Shown: positions 18,665 to 27,315 of the stretch, in pieces | Numbering within the stretch: the stretch's first letter is position 1 | How the letters are laid out: the number at the start of each line of letters is the position of its first letter | Translations under genes and position numbers: made by a program | Notes under the pieces: generated by a model | Databases searched by the model: none | Told to the model about the DNA's origin: nothing | The model's input: only the letters and a program-made list of their open reading frames with translations | DNA from: Hyphomicrobiales bacterium | GTDB lineage: Bacteria; Pseudomonadota; Alphaproteobacteria; Rhizobiales; NORP267 | Length of the DNA: 64,000 bases | Direction: 5' to 3' | Assembly (NCBI GenBank): GCA_021775855.1 | Contig: JAJFGZ010000040.1 | Location: forward strand, 1 to 64,000

Positions 18665-20035
18665 TTAGACCGATGGTAACTTCAATTCGACACGCAACCC
18701 ACCCAAGGGAGCACTCGCCAAAACCAAGTTTCCCTTATAAAGATCGATCAGCTCAGCAACGATCGACAGGCCAAGACCCGAACCGGGTTTGGTTTCGTCA
18801 AAACGGGTCCCACGGCGCAGCATTGCATCTCGCTCGACGGCACTTAAGCCAGACCCGTCATCGTCGACAATAATGTGCAGATATTCGGTCGGGGAAGGTT
18901 CCAGCGATGGCGCCAATTCGATGGAAATTTCGACCCTGTTGTTGGCCCATTTGCAGGCATTTTCGACCAAATTCCCAAGAATTTCTTCAAGGTCCTGTTT
19001 TTCCCCTGCAAACCGCGCGCTTTTTGGACACGACAGGGTCATGGTCAGGTTCTTTCCAATATGGAGTCGCTCCATTGTCCGCTTAATCGCTTCTGCAGTG
19101 GGCAAAACATCCGTGACGGCGCCGATGACATTTGCCTGGCCGGCCACACGGGCACGATCCAGATGGTGGGTAATCTGGGTCAGCATCAAATCCGCCTGCT
19201 CGACGATCTTGCTGCCGGCCTGGCTATTCAATTGACGGCCTTCGTTGGAAATAATGCTGAGCGGTGTCTTCAGCGCGTGCGCAAGGTTGCCTACGTGGGT
19301 CCGCGCCCGCTCGATAATCGACGTGTTTGACGAAATCAATTCATTCAATTCAGCGGCCAGCGGTTCGACTTCGGATGGAAAATCGCCGTCTAACCGGGAG
19401 GTTTGTCCTGCGCGGATAGACGATATCTGGCTGACCATATTGCGCAGCGGCTGTAGACCGTAGCGGACTTGAAAAAAGGTCGTAATCATCAGTGCGAGGC
19501 CAAGGATGGAGAGCGCGGAAATAACGCTGCGGCGGAACGATCCAGTTTCCTGCTCGATATCGCCAAGGTTGCCCGCGACGGCAAACAGGTAACTTGTATC
19601 CGCATCGCCGAGACGGATGATGTTCCAGGTCAATTGCAGGTTCTCACCCTTGGGTCCGGCCTGGATTGTTGTCCCACTCTCATGAAGGGTACTCTGGCGC
19701 AATGGGATTGCCAGCGTATCCATTGACAGCGATCGGGAAGCGAATTGTACGCCTTCTTCAGAATCCAGTTCCGTGATCTGCCAATACCAACCAGAGAGGA
19801 TAGTATCGAAACGCGGATCGGTCATTGGACTTACATCGAAGATCGTTCCGTCGTCCCGCCAATCGACCTTAGCGATCAAATTTTCCAGATAGAGCGTTAA
19901 AGTTTTCTCGAAACTGTTCTGGACCTTGTCACGATAAAGGTTGGAGAGAACCAGCGCTCCGATCAGCAGAAGCACGATGCTCCAGCCGGCCGACGCTAGA
20001 AAAAGCCGGAAAGCAAGGGATCTAACTTTGATCAT
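18665..20035 (-). CDS. Sensor histidine kinase, PhoQ-like
   Basis: Membrane sensor kinase of 456 residues. TM1 is at about 12-32 (WSIVLLLIGALVLSNLY), followed by a periplasmic sensor of about 130 residues, TM2 at about 170-190, and a HAMP-like linker. The kinase core has the H box LAHALKTPLSII, the N box NLVENACKWANN, the G1 box DDDGSGLSAVE and GSGLGLSIV. HALKTPL is characteristic of the PhoQ group. The ATG at 20035 overlaps the response regulator stop by 14 bp. PhoQ-type sensors often respond to divalent cations or envelope stress; the ligand here is unknown. Confidence 0.9.
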   Translation of the reverse strand: MIKVRSLAFRLFLASAGWSIVLLLIGALVLSNLYRDKVQNSFEKTLTLYLENLIAKVDWRDDGTIFDVSPMTDPRFDTILSGWYWQITELDSEEGVQFASRSLSMDTLAIPLRQSTLHESGTTIQAGPKGENLQLTWNIIRLGDADTSYLFAVAGNLGDIEQETGSFRRSVISALSILGLALMITTFFQVRYGLQPLRNMVSQISSIRAGQTSRLDGDFPSEVEPLAAELNELISSNTSIIERARTHVGNLAHALKTPLSIISNEGRQLNSQAGSKIVEQADLMLTQITHHLDRARVAGQANVIGAVTDVLPTAEAIKRTMERLHIGKNLTMTLSCPKSARFAGEKQDLEEILGNLVENACKWANNRVEISIELAPSLEPSPTEYLHIIVDDDGSGLSAVERDAMLRRGTRFDETKPGSGLGLSIVAELIDLYKGNLVLASAPLGGLRVELKLPSV

Positions 20036-20693
20036 CGGTGCCACCGACTTGATAGCCGAGGCCCCTGACAGTCTCGATAAATTCGGAACCAAGTTTCTTG
20101 CGAAGCCTGCCGATAAAAACCTCTACGGTATTTGAATCCCGGTCGAAGTCCTGTTCGTAAAGATGTTCGATCAATTCCATGCGCGGAACGAGACGTCCGC
20201 TATGGTGCATCAGATATGAGAGCAGGCGAAATTCCAGCGAAGTGAGCTTGACCTGGGTGCCGTTGCGGGTCACCCGGGCAGCTCGCGTGTCGAGGCGGAC
20301 CTCGCCGACTTCGATGTCGCTCGACGCGTGACCGGCTGCGCGGCGCAACAACGCCCTGACCCGTGCGAGAATTTCTTCCATATGGAATGGTTTGGAGACG
20401 TAATCATCGGCACCTGCGTCAATACCAGCCACCTTGTCGCTCCAGCGATCTCGCGCCGTCAACACCAAAACCGGCATGTTACGGTCGTTGCGTCGCCACT
20501 CTTCGAGGACGCTCAGCCCATCCATTTTCGGCAGGCCTATATCCAGAATGACGGCGTCATATGGTTCCGTATCGCCAAGAAAGTTGGCCTCCTCGCCGTC
20601 AAAGGCCTTGTCGACTGCGTAACCCGCGTCGGATAACGCTTCGCACAATTGGCGATTGAGATCGGGATCATCTTCGACGACTAGAAGGCGCAT
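20022..20693 (-). CDS. OmpR-family response regulator, PhoP-like
   Basis: Response regulator of 223 residues paired with the overlapping kinase gene. The receiver domain starts MRLLVVEDD, has phospho-acceptor Asp51 in VILDIGLPKMDG, and the conserved Lys in VSKPFHMEE. The winged-helix effector domain includes LTSLEFRLLSYLMHH, VEVFIGRLRKKL and TVRGLGYQVG. The ATG at 20693 is preferred over GTG at 20711 because the receiver fold begins there. Confidence 0.92.
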   Translation of the reverse strand: MRLLVVEDDPDLNRQLCEALSDAGYAVDKAFDGEEANFLGDTEPYDAVILDIGLPKMDGLSVLEEWRRNDRNMPVLVLTARDRWSDKVAGIDAGADDYVSKPFHMEEILARVRALLRRAAGHASSDIEVGEVRLDTRAARVTRNGTQVKLTSLEFRLLSYLMHHSGRLVPRMELIEHLYEQDFDRDSNTVEVFIGRLRKKLGSEFIETVRGLGYQVGGTDDQS

Positions 20694-20736
20694 TCGGTTA
20701 TTCGCTCCCACATCTCAACTTGTAACCCGGTTATGG

Positions 20737-21039
20737 CTAAGTTCGCGCACCCGTCCGGGCATCTATGGTCATTCTAACGACATTGCCACCGTTTCCACGA
20801 ACCATCAACTGATAGACATAACTGCCTCCGCGTTCACATAATTGAGCCGAATAGATCTGAATATTGTTCCGAGAGGCAATGGTTCCAAGGGACAACACCT
20901 GTCCGGAATTAACCAAACTGCGCGCCGCTGCTTCGCTCAGGCACGCAGCTGCGGCCGGGGAAGCTATCGATATCATCGTAGCCGCCAATACAGGACGGGC
21001 CGCACGCAATATCCAATTTGGCTTTCTAAAATTCGTCAT
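20737..21039 (-). CDS. Small periplasmic PepSY-like protein
   Basis: Secreted protein of 100 residues. The signal peptide runs to about residue 32 (VLAATMISIASPAAAACLSE, cleavage after AAA or at the Cys). The C-terminal part, VYQLMVRGNGGNVVRMTIDARTG, matches the PepSY fold. PepSY proteins beside PhoPQ-type genes are common in Alphaproteobacteria and may modulate the sensor or a periplasmic protease. It lies 43 bp upstream of the regulator gene in the same direction. The ATG at 21039 starts directly before the basic part of the signal peptide. Confidence 0.8.
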   Translation of the reverse strand: MTNFRKPNWILRAARPVLAATMISIASPAAAACLSEAAARSLVNSGQVLSLGTIASRNNIQIYSAQLCERGGSYVYQLMVRGNGGNVVRMTIDARTGART

Positions 21040-21096
21040 GGAGGCACTATACAAATTGTTCGCTGAATTTCAGATGAACGCTGCATATAGTTTAGG

Positions 21097-21525
21097 TTAG
21101 GGATAATAAAAGTGGCGCCCGATCAAGGCGCTGGGATCGCGTTGGTGTGACCAGCTCGGATTTTGGTCGTGTTCATGGAAATCAACGGCACCGTTGGTCG
21201 GGTCAGCCAAATCACCATTCCACACCCGACAAACAACCGCAAAGGTGCGGCAGAATTCAATATTCCCGAACATGGCTTCACCCAGGCTAAGCTGGTCTCC
21301 CAACGCCTTCTGATCGGTTAGAACTGATTTGCATGCCGCCGCCAGCGAACCATCCACATACCTGCCAGGACCAATACCGGACCCAGACTGTGCACCGGGC
21401 AGCGCCACGCGATTTAGGATGAGCCAGGCCATGGCCGTTTGCGCCTCGGAAGAATCCGAGCCAACAAGTGTCCACACAATACGCGCAAATTCTTGCATAT
21501 CTGTATTGGAAACCTGAAGGGTCAT
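21097..21525 (-). CDS. SleB-like cell wall hydrolase
   Basis: Protein of 142 residues of the Hydrolase_2/SleB family of peptidoglycan hydrolases. Conserved family features are an N-terminal helix pair ending in AMAWLILNRV, a central CKSVLTDQ segment, and the C-terminal core DPTNGAVDFHEHD...PSW followed by IGRHFYYP. No signal peptide is visible, which suits a phage-type lysis enzyme that leaves through a holin. It is the last minus-strand gene of the GTA-like/lysis region, separated from the spanin-like genes by 103 bp that contain a possible promoter (TTGCCA, 17 bp, TAGGAT). A role in host lysis or particle release is inferred. Confidence 0.8.
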   Translation of the reverse strand: MTLQVSNTDMQEFARIVWTLVGSDSSEAQTAMAWLILNRVALPGAQSGSGIGPGRYVDGSLAAACKSVLTDQKALGDQLSLGEAMFGNIEFCRTFAVVCRVWNGDLADPTNGAVDFHEHDQNPSWSHQRDPSALIGRHFYYP

Positions 21526-21628
21526 GGTCTAATCCGAATCTCTCGACTAGGTATTTAATCCTATTAATTCGATAAAGATATGGCAAGAATATGGAGAAGG
21601 TCGATGGTTGTGCCGGATCCTGACCTAT

Positions 21629-21850
21629 TCAACGCATCCCGATGCCCTGTTGAGTGGTTTGGGCATCAGCACAAAGTCCGTCAAAAACGGCGTTGTGCTC
21701 GCGGACCTGGACAATGGTCCGGGCGGTATCGTTGACCGACCATTCGATCGGTTTGTATGCCTGGCAGGAAGTATCAATGACTATCATTTCAGGGCGCGGG
21801 TCGCGGCATATTATTCCGGTGCCGAGCACCATCACCAGACAAATACTCAT
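21629..21850 (-). CDS. Small phage protein, possible outer spanin (Rz1-like)
   Basis: 73 residues. The hydrophobic N-terminus MSICLVMVLGTGIIC ends in a Cys that could be a lipidation site. The rest carries the pattern CQAYKPIEW...DT...QVREHNAVFDGLC, typical of short proteins found in phage lysis cassettes. Its start overlaps the stop of the upstream 77-residue gene (ATGA), the layout of Rz/Rz1 pairs. The spanin role is inferred from size, lipobox-like Cys and position, not from a strong motif. Confidence 0.6.
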   Translation of the reverse strand: MSICLVMVLGTGIICRDPRPEMIVIDTSCQAYKPIEWSVNDTARTIVQVREHNAVFDGLCADAQTTQQGIGMR

Positions 21851-22080
21851 TCGTCTCTCCTGTGCCCGTCATTGTCCCGGATAGAATCCGGGAACGCTTT
21901 TAGGGAATTGGCAATTTCCCGCCTGATTTTCAAAGCGCGCGATACTCGCCCGCGTTGTTCGGTAAGAGATGCGGACAAGGCTTTTGCCTCGCCTGCATCC
22001 ATTAGTCGTTTATCCCTGGCAATCTCAGTCAGTCCGGCTGCTATCTGCAAAACCAGTTTGAGAATTGCTAGCCAGTTCAT
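21847..22080 (-). CDS. Small phage protein, possible inner spanin (Rz-like)
   Basis: 77 residues. A short N-terminal hydrophobic helix (MNWLAILKLVLQIAAGL) is followed by a charged, helix-prone region (RDKRLMDAGEAKALSASLTE and onward). It overlaps the holin-like gene upstream and the Rz1-like gene downstream, each by 4 bp. The topology suits an inner-membrane spanin subunit; sequence alone does not prove it. Confidence 0.55.
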   Translation of the reverse strand: MNWLAILKLVLQIAAGLTEIARDKRLMDAGEAKALSASLTEQRGRVSRALKIRREIANSLKAFPDSIRDNDGHRRDE

Positions 22081-22259
22081 TCGGCCCGGCCGGCCGCTGT
22101 AGTTGTGACAAATCGCAACCCGATATTAATCGTTCCGGCAACAATGACGGCCATAGTCGGGCTGACATATTCCGTCCAGTCGATCCCGGCCAAGTATGGC
22201 AAGAGCGCTCCGGCGGCTACAATCAGTCCGTTGAAAATAAGTGTCTTGAAACCTTTCAT
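22077..22259 (-). CDS. Holin-like small membrane protein
   Basis: 60 residues with two predicted membrane helices (LIFNGLIVAAGALLPYLAGI and VSPTMAVIVAGTINIGLRF). The N-terminus is short and basic (MKGFK) and the C-terminal tail is charged, as in small phage holins. The ATG at 22259 has a good ribosome-binding site (AGGAACGAG). It would let the endolysin reach the cell wall. An intrinsic terminator lies between it and the endolysin gene, so its expression may depend on read-through. Confidence 0.7.
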   Translation of the reverse strand: MKGFKTLIFNGLIVAAGALLPYLAGIDWTEYVSPTMAVIVAGTINIGLRFVTTTAAGRAE

Positions 22260-22277
22260 GGTCTCGTTCCTTTCATG

Positions 22278-22298
22278 AAAAAACCGCCTCGCGGGCGG
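22278..22298 (-). terminator. Intrinsic terminator-like hairpin between endolysin and holin genes
   Basis: Read on the minus strand: CCGCC, loop CGCGA, GGCGG, then TTTTTT. A GC-only 5-bp stem followed by six T residues is a textbook intrinsic terminator. It lies 28 bp after the endolysin stop and 19 bp before the holin start. Confidence 0.75.
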
Positions 22299-22326
22299 CA
22301 GGGGAATTGGCTGGAGGTGTTTCGGG

Positions 22327-22962
22327 TTATTTGAAAAAATGCTTGAGCATCTCGAAGATCGCACGAAGGAGCTTGTAAGACGGCCCCGGTGTTGCATTTT
22401 TTGCAACGGACTGGCCATCTGTCGGATCGTCGGGTTGCGGCGCTTTGACGATGTTCACCAGCCCAACGGCGTCCCGTTTGACTTCATTGACCCGCCGGGT
22501 CCAGCCCCTGCCAAAAGTGGAAAATGTCCGCAAGCCCTCCAGCCATGCGAACCGATTGTCGCAAAGCCCGATGATGATCCTGTCCGGGCTCATGGAATGG
22601 ATTGCTGTCAGGGTATCCGGGCCGATCTTCCCGTCTACGGATACGCCCAGCAATCGCTGCAGGAATTTCGCGGCACGACTTGGCCCGCTATTTACTGCAA
22701 AATCGAATACGGCATAGTCCACTCCGGACGGCAGATCGTCACCACGAACCTTGTGCCAATATTGTTTTCTGTAGACCTCTGCGACCTGGGCATCGGTGAT
22801 GTTCCTGAGGTTTTCGACGGTGCCGTTCCGCTTTACGTATCGCCGAAACGTGGCGATGGTAATTCCCTTGTTTGTTGCCCCGCCTGGGTCGCGCGGGTGG
22901 TTGCTGAACCCGCCTTCGTGCGTCAGGACGCGGGATAACGATTGTTCGAAATTGGTTCTCAT
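22327..22962 (-). CDS. GH108-family endolysin (N-acetylmuramidase)
   Basis: 211 residues. The N-terminal glycoside hydrolase 108 domain contains the catalytic Glu16 in the signature THEGGFSNHPRDPGGATNKG. The second domain (about 95-165) is the peptidoglycan-binding domain that follows in this family (LGVSVDGKIGPDTL). The C-terminal 45 residues are a linker and an amphipathic helix (LLRAIFEMLKHFFK). There is no signal peptide, so export needs the nearby holin. It degrades the cell wall to release particles or cell contents. Confidence 0.92.
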   Translation of the reverse strand: MRTNFEQSLSRVLTHEGGFSNHPRDPGGATNKGITIATFRRYVKRNGTVENLRNITDAQVAEVYRKQYWHKVRGDDLPSGVDYAVFDFAVNSGPSRAAKFLQRLLGVSVDGKIGPDTLTAIHSMSPDRIIIGLCDNRFAWLEGLRTFSTFGRGWTRRVNEVKRDAVGLVNIVKAPQPDDPTDGQSVAKNATPGPSYKLLRAIFEMLKHFFK

Positions 22963-22981
22963 GATGACTCCAAAAAATTCC

Positions 22982-23338
22982 TTAACTTTGGCGACGGGCT
23001 AACTCGTTGAAGATGCGGAGGTGGGTTTCCGCCGGGACCGAAAAACGTTCGCATACAACACCATCAACCGAGAGCAGGACGACAACGCCGCCATTGCCCA
23101 TTCCCTGAAAGACTATTTTCTCGGCACGAAGATCGGTCGTTGGGGGTAGATTGTTGAAAATCTCGAGCCATTCTTCAGCGGCTCCGCCCGACAACCTGGT
23201 CTGAGGCCAGGGCGCCAGGACCAGTTGGTAAGCTTCGGCCAGAGTTTCCGTCTCAACACAGATTTCGGTTTCTGCATTTGCCGGAGTCAGCCACAAAAAA
23301 ACCGCCATAACGGCGGTTCGGACGATTGCATGTTTCAT
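22982..23338 (-). CDS. Small secreted protein of unknown function at the head of the lysis genes
   Basis: 118 residues. The signal peptide MKHAIVRTAVMAVFLWLTPANA is cleaved before ETE. The mature part has two Cys residues (EICVETET and GVVCERFSVP) that could pair. I do not recognise a family. The ATG at 23338 is chosen because it begins the signal peptide. It stands between the megatron gene (48 bp upstream) and the endolysin (19 bp downstream). Codons 7-15 form a perfect intrinsic-terminator hairpin (see separate entry), which is odd for a coding region. Confidence 0.7.
   Translation of the reverse strand: MKHAIVRTAVMAVFLWLTPANAETEICVETETLAEAYQLVLAPWPQTRLSGGAAEEWLEIFNNLPPTTDLRAEKIVFQGMGNGGVVVLLSVDGVVCERFSVPAETHLRIFNELARRQS
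23295..23318 (-). terminator. Intrinsic terminator-like hairpin inside the start of the first lysis gene
   Basis: Read on the minus strand: AACCGCC, loop GTTAT, GGCGGTT, continuing into a run of seven T residues. The 7-bp perfect stem plus T-tract is a strong intrinsic terminator. It lies 67 bp after the end of the structural operon but within codons 7-15 of the next reading frame. Confidence 0.7.
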
Positions 23339-23385
23339 CGGGTTATACCTCACGGGGTTCGGTCATATTTCGACACCAAAAACAA

Positions 23386-26300
23386 TCAAACATTGATGGT
23401 TGCATTGAGCGGGAAGCCCCGGCCGATCGTTTCGCCCAACTGATGCAAGGCAATATCAAATGTCACGGGCAAGGATCCCCAATCCAGGGTCTGGTCGGAT
23501 TCGCTATATACGGCTGCGGCTGAAGTCACAGAAATCGTACGGAGCACCGTGCCTGCATTGAGGACATCCAGCTCGTAGCGCTCGTTTACTTCGCCAAGGG
23601 GGATTTCGATCTGCTCCCAACCGTCGGCGGATATCCGTCCCCGCCGGATCCATGAAAACACGATATCGTTGCCATTGCGCCGGGCCTCTAGATGGACCGG
23701 GCTCAGCGGCATTTGCGCCGTTACTCCACCAGCAAAATCAACCTCACCGTAACTGGCGGCATCTGGGGACTGGCTTGCCGGGCCATAACGATATGTCAAA
23801 GACGTCCCAATATCGCCGGGATCGATCTCGAAATCTGATACCGCGCCGTCGAGCAAAATAAATCTCGCACCAGGCGCCAGCATCGCCTGCATGACGCCAT
23901 CCGAGCCATCGATTCCCCGCAGGAGATTCTTCAACTCGAAGGTATCGGTGCCGATCAATTCGGCGGCGGTGAACTGGATCAATTCAAAAGGTCCACCGTC
24001 CGGACCGACCGCCGCCAGATTGACGCCAGAAAGGACATCGATTTCGGTTGCCGGCGAGAGCCCGCCGTTGGACATGACGACCCGCAATGCGTTGCCGCGA
24101 TCCCACCTGTTGGATGGGCCGGACGGCAGGATATCCGCTGTAAGACCCATTGCTGCAGGCGCGCCAATGATATTCACGAGCTTTAGAGACGTCACCGAGC
24201 GGGAATTGTAGACCGCGATGCTCCCTGGCCATGGGTCAGCGGCACCCGCTATTTTGACCCCTTCGCCATCATTGGCTCCACTCAGAACTGATAGATCAAG
24301 GAACGCGATATCAGGGATCCCGAAAACCGGACTGGTTGTAGGAATTGCGGTCCTCTGTACAGCGGGTCCGGGCGCGTAGACCGCCGGCTCTACCGAACGC
24401 GCCTCAATTTCGAGAAATTCGCCGGTGCGAATTTCACCGATCCGCAACACCGTCGACCCGGTTCCGCTGGCGATCTGTATATTATCACCTACTTCGAATG
24501 CCAGGCGCGATGGCGGCAGGGAAAATTGCCCCTGCTCGCGGCCTGACCAGATATCCTGGAGCCAGATATCGGCCATCTGCTGGGCGCGCTCATACGGAAT
24601 AACGATTGGCACGGTCGCTGACGCATCGCGCCTGCTCAAACCCACGAGCCGTCGCGATTCAACTGCTGATTGGCGATAATCGGCCACCGAATCGATATGC
24701 GCGAGTTGAACTGAGACGGGCAACTCGCTTTCCTGGGCACGAACCAGACTGAGGCTCTTGCCGCTCTGCGAAGGGACCAGGTCATCATCCGTCAGGTTGG
24801 CCGCGATGTCGCCGTCGCGCTGGGCAAACCTGATTATTCCATCGCTTTCCAGCGCGTCAAAGAAATAGGCCAAGCTCAACGGTTCCAGCGCCTGGCGGGC
24901 GGACATCACCCGATCGATGACAAAACCGTCGGCGATGCCGAGCAACCCCTCAGAATTGAAATCGGTAAACCCGTAATCCATCAGGATGGCGGCGACCAGG
25001 CGGTCGAGCGGTGCCGAGCCCATCCGCCCGTTGATCCAGTGCCCACGCTCCCAATTTGGGCCGTCGGCCCAGACCGAAGTGAGTTGCGGGAAATACGGAA
25101 ACGGACGCGCGTCCCAAGTCCAGATATTGGTCGAATTGGTCTCGATCATCGTCGCGCCGTAAACCGACGAAACGGGGTTGCTGCCCGCCGCATGATCCGG
25201 GTCGGTTGTGTCCCAGAAAGAAAATAGCGCCTCGATATAGCGGCGCTGGATTAGATCATCCCGGATCGTCGAAGAATAATAGGGAAACGCGCTCGACGAC
25301 GATTTCGCGTCAAAAAAAACGTTCGGCTGGTTGGTGCCCTTGTCGATGGCCGGGCACCCGGCCTCAGTAAATACGATCGGCTTCGATTGGGGCGACCAGG
25401 CGGTCGGGGATGAAGATTCGACACCGCCGGGGCGATCATAGTGTGCGTTAAGCCACCAGGATTTTATATCCTTGTAGCGGAATACCCAGGGCTTCAGATA
25501 TGTGCCGTCTGTAATCGCGGTACGTGTCTGGTTGTCGCGATCGCTCAGGGACGCGTAGAACCAGTCGTACCCCTCGCCGCTGGCAACATTGGCGCGCAGG
25601 TAATCCAGATCGTAGATGTGGGGCACACCCGCAACCCGGTCGAGATGGCCCGACCCGTCGCGCCAGTCGGATTGCGGCATGTAATTGTCGATCCCGACAA
25701 AGTCGACATTTCCGCTCGACCAGAGCGGGTCGAGGTGAAAAAAGACGTCGCCGGTACCATCCTGGGGGTGGTGGCCGAAATATTCTGACCAATCGGCAGC
25801 GTATGAGACGCGTGTTGCGGAGCCGAGAATGGCCTTCACGTCGCCCGCCAGCGATACCATCTGGGACACGCCCGGATAGGTATTGGCGCTGCTGCGGACA
25901 GTCAACAATTCGCGGAGTTCCGACCCGATCAGGAACGTATCGACGCCGCTGGCCTGGGCGCAAAGATGGGCATAGTGCAGCACCAACCGCCGGAGCGACC
26001 ATTCTGTTGATCCGGTATAAGTTACGCTGCTGGATGTAACCGCGAAATCCGACGGTTGGGCATCGCCAAAGAATGCGTTGATCTGGCTCGTGGCCGTAGG
26101 TGTTTTGTCGACTGTTCCAGCAACCCCCGGCGCGGGGTCGCAGGTGATGGTCCCGCGCCACGGATAAACCGGCTGTCCGGTGGACCCCGTATATGGGTCG
26201 GAAAGGCTATTGCCGATCGGGATATCCATCATCAAGAACGGATAGAACATCACTTTCAGACCGCGCGCCTTGAGATTGGCGATCGCGGCCAAAACCGACG

Positions 26301-27312
26301 CATCGGAGGGTGTCCCGCCAAAGGCCGCCTTGCCAGCAAATTGACTGACCAGGTGCGCCCCGCCGCGACTGACGCCATCAACCAGCCAGGTGTCGCCGGT
26401 TGTGAATTTTGCTGGAGCATCGACGCCCGGTCTCAACTGGTTCTGCCCGCAGCGCAGATCGCTGCCGAACCAGGCGACCACCAGCGCTACGGTCTCCAGA
26501 TTGGGACAGGCCGCCTGTAAATCATCGATCGCGGCATTCCAATCGGTGACGCCGCGCCCGGAAATGGAATTTTCACTCTCGGACTTTCCAGGCCCGGTTG
26601 TGCGCAAAACCTCGGCGGTGTGGTAGCCGAATTCAGTTGTTCCCGGAATCACCGTGACTGCGCGGATGCGTTCTTCCAGATCGTCGACGGCACGAAAAAC
26701 CTCGATCGCCAATTGCGGGATCCGGTTGCCGAACGGTTCCAGCGGCATCCTGTCGAACACGATATAGGCGAGGCCTCGATAGGCAGGCGCGTTCCCGGAC
26801 CCCTCTTTGGCAGCGATCAGGGAATCCGGCTGCTGTGTTTCCGACCCGTTATGGACGCGGTATACGACATTGCGGATATCCAGCAACTTGCCATCTGCCC
26901 AGATCCGTCCGACCCTATTGATCCGGCCCTCGCACAACCCGACGGCAAAATTTGCGTAATAGAAATACGTAGTCGTCTCGGTGACCTGGCCGGACCTGCC
27001 TTTTGAACTTGAGCCAGTACGCGTAGTTTCGGTGCGGATTTCTTCCTCGAAGCGGGTCGCCCAGATGATTTCACCGGTTAGCCGGGCACGACCATATAGC
27101 TTCGGTATTGGCGAACCTTCGCTCGATGATTGAACACCCAGATCGGAGAGCCGTGGACCCTCGACTGAACGAGCTGACCCGAGCCGTGACAATAAGCTCT
27201 GATCGATCAGGTTGCCTGCGATTGCGCCAACTGCGCGACCAACAATACTGCCAACTGGACCGAGCAGCCCTCCGGCCGCCTGCCCGGCGGCTTGCAAGAT
27301 GAGTGTGGCCAT
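23386..27312 (-). CDS. GTA baseplate multidomain protein (megatron, TIM-barrel-like)
   Basis: 1308 residues, equivalent to gp15 of the Rhodobacter gene transfer agent. The N-terminal membrane-active-looking glycine/alanine region (AAGQAAGGLLGPVGSIVGRA) is followed by tail-protein domains. The glycoside-hydrolase TIM-barrel-like region includes FYPFLMMDIPIGNS, AADWSEYFGHHPQDG, VDFVGIDNYMPQSDWR and PIVFTEAGCPAIDKGTNQ. C-terminal phage-tail beta domains complete the protein. It forms the tail tip that contacts and penetrates the recipient envelope. Its stop is the end of the structural operon; the start is 3 bp after the NlpC/P60 gene. Length is usual for the family. Confidence 0.93.
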   Translation of the reverse strand: MATLILQAAGQAAGGLLGPVGSIVGRAVGAIAGNLIDQSLLSRLGSARSVEGPRLSDLGVQSSSEGSPIPKLYGRARLTGEIIWATRFEEEIRTETTRTGSSSKGRSGQVTETTTYFYYANFAVGLCEGRINRVGRIWADGKLLDIRNVVYRVHNGSETQQPDSLIAAKEGSGNAPAYRGLAYIVFDRMPLEPFGNRIPQLAIEVFRAVDDLEERIRAVTVIPGTTEFGYHTAEVLRTTGPGKSESENSISGRGVTDWNAAIDDLQAACPNLETVALVVAWFGSDLRCGQNQLRPGVDAPAKFTTGDTWLVDGVSRGGAHLVSQFAGKAAFGGTPSDASVLAAIANLKARGLKVMFYPFLMMDIPIGNSLSDPYTGSTGQPVYPWRGTITCDPAPGVAGTVDKTPTATSQINAFFGDAQPSDFAVTSSSVTYTGSTEWSLRRLVLHYAHLCAQASGVDTFLIGSELRELLTVRSSANTYPGVSQMVSLAGDVKAILGSATRVSYAADWSEYFGHHPQDGTGDVFFHLDPLWSSGNVDFVGIDNYMPQSDWRDGSGHLDRVAGVPHIYDLDYLRANVASGEGYDWFYASLSDRDNQTRTAITDGTYLKPWVFRYKDIKSWWLNAHYDRPGGVESSSPTAWSPQSKPIVFTEAGCPAIDKGTNQPNVFFDAKSSSSAFPYYSSTIRDDLIQRRYIEALFSFWDTTDPDHAAGSNPVSSVYGATMIETNSTNIWTWDARPFPYFPQLTSVWADGPNWERGHWINGRMGSAPLDRLVAAILMDYGFTDFNSEGLLGIADGFVIDRVMSARQALEPLSLAYFFDALESDGIIRFAQRDGDIAANLTDDDLVPSQSGKSLSLVRAQESELPVSVQLAHIDSVADYRQSAVESRRLVGLSRRDASATVPIVIPYERAQQMADIWLQDIWSGREQGQFSLPPSRLAFEVGDNIQIASGTGSTVLRIGEIRTGEFLEIEARSVEPAVYAPGPAVQRTAIPTTSPVFGIPDIAFLDLSVLSGANDGEGVKIAGAADPWPGSIAVYNSRSVTSLKLVNIIGAPAAMGLTADILPSGPSNRWDRGNALRVVMSNGGLSPATEIDVLSGVNLAAVGPDGGPFELIQFTAAELIGTDTFELKNLLRGIDGSDGVMQAMLAPGARFILLDGAVSDFEIDPGDIGTSLTYRYGPASQSPDAASYGEVDFAGGVTAQMPLSPVHLEARRNGNDIVFSWIRRGRISADGWEQIEIPLGEVNERYELDVLNAGTVLRTISVTSAAAVYSESDQTLDWGSLPVTFDIALHQLGETIGRGFPLNATINV

Positions 27313-27315
27313 GTG

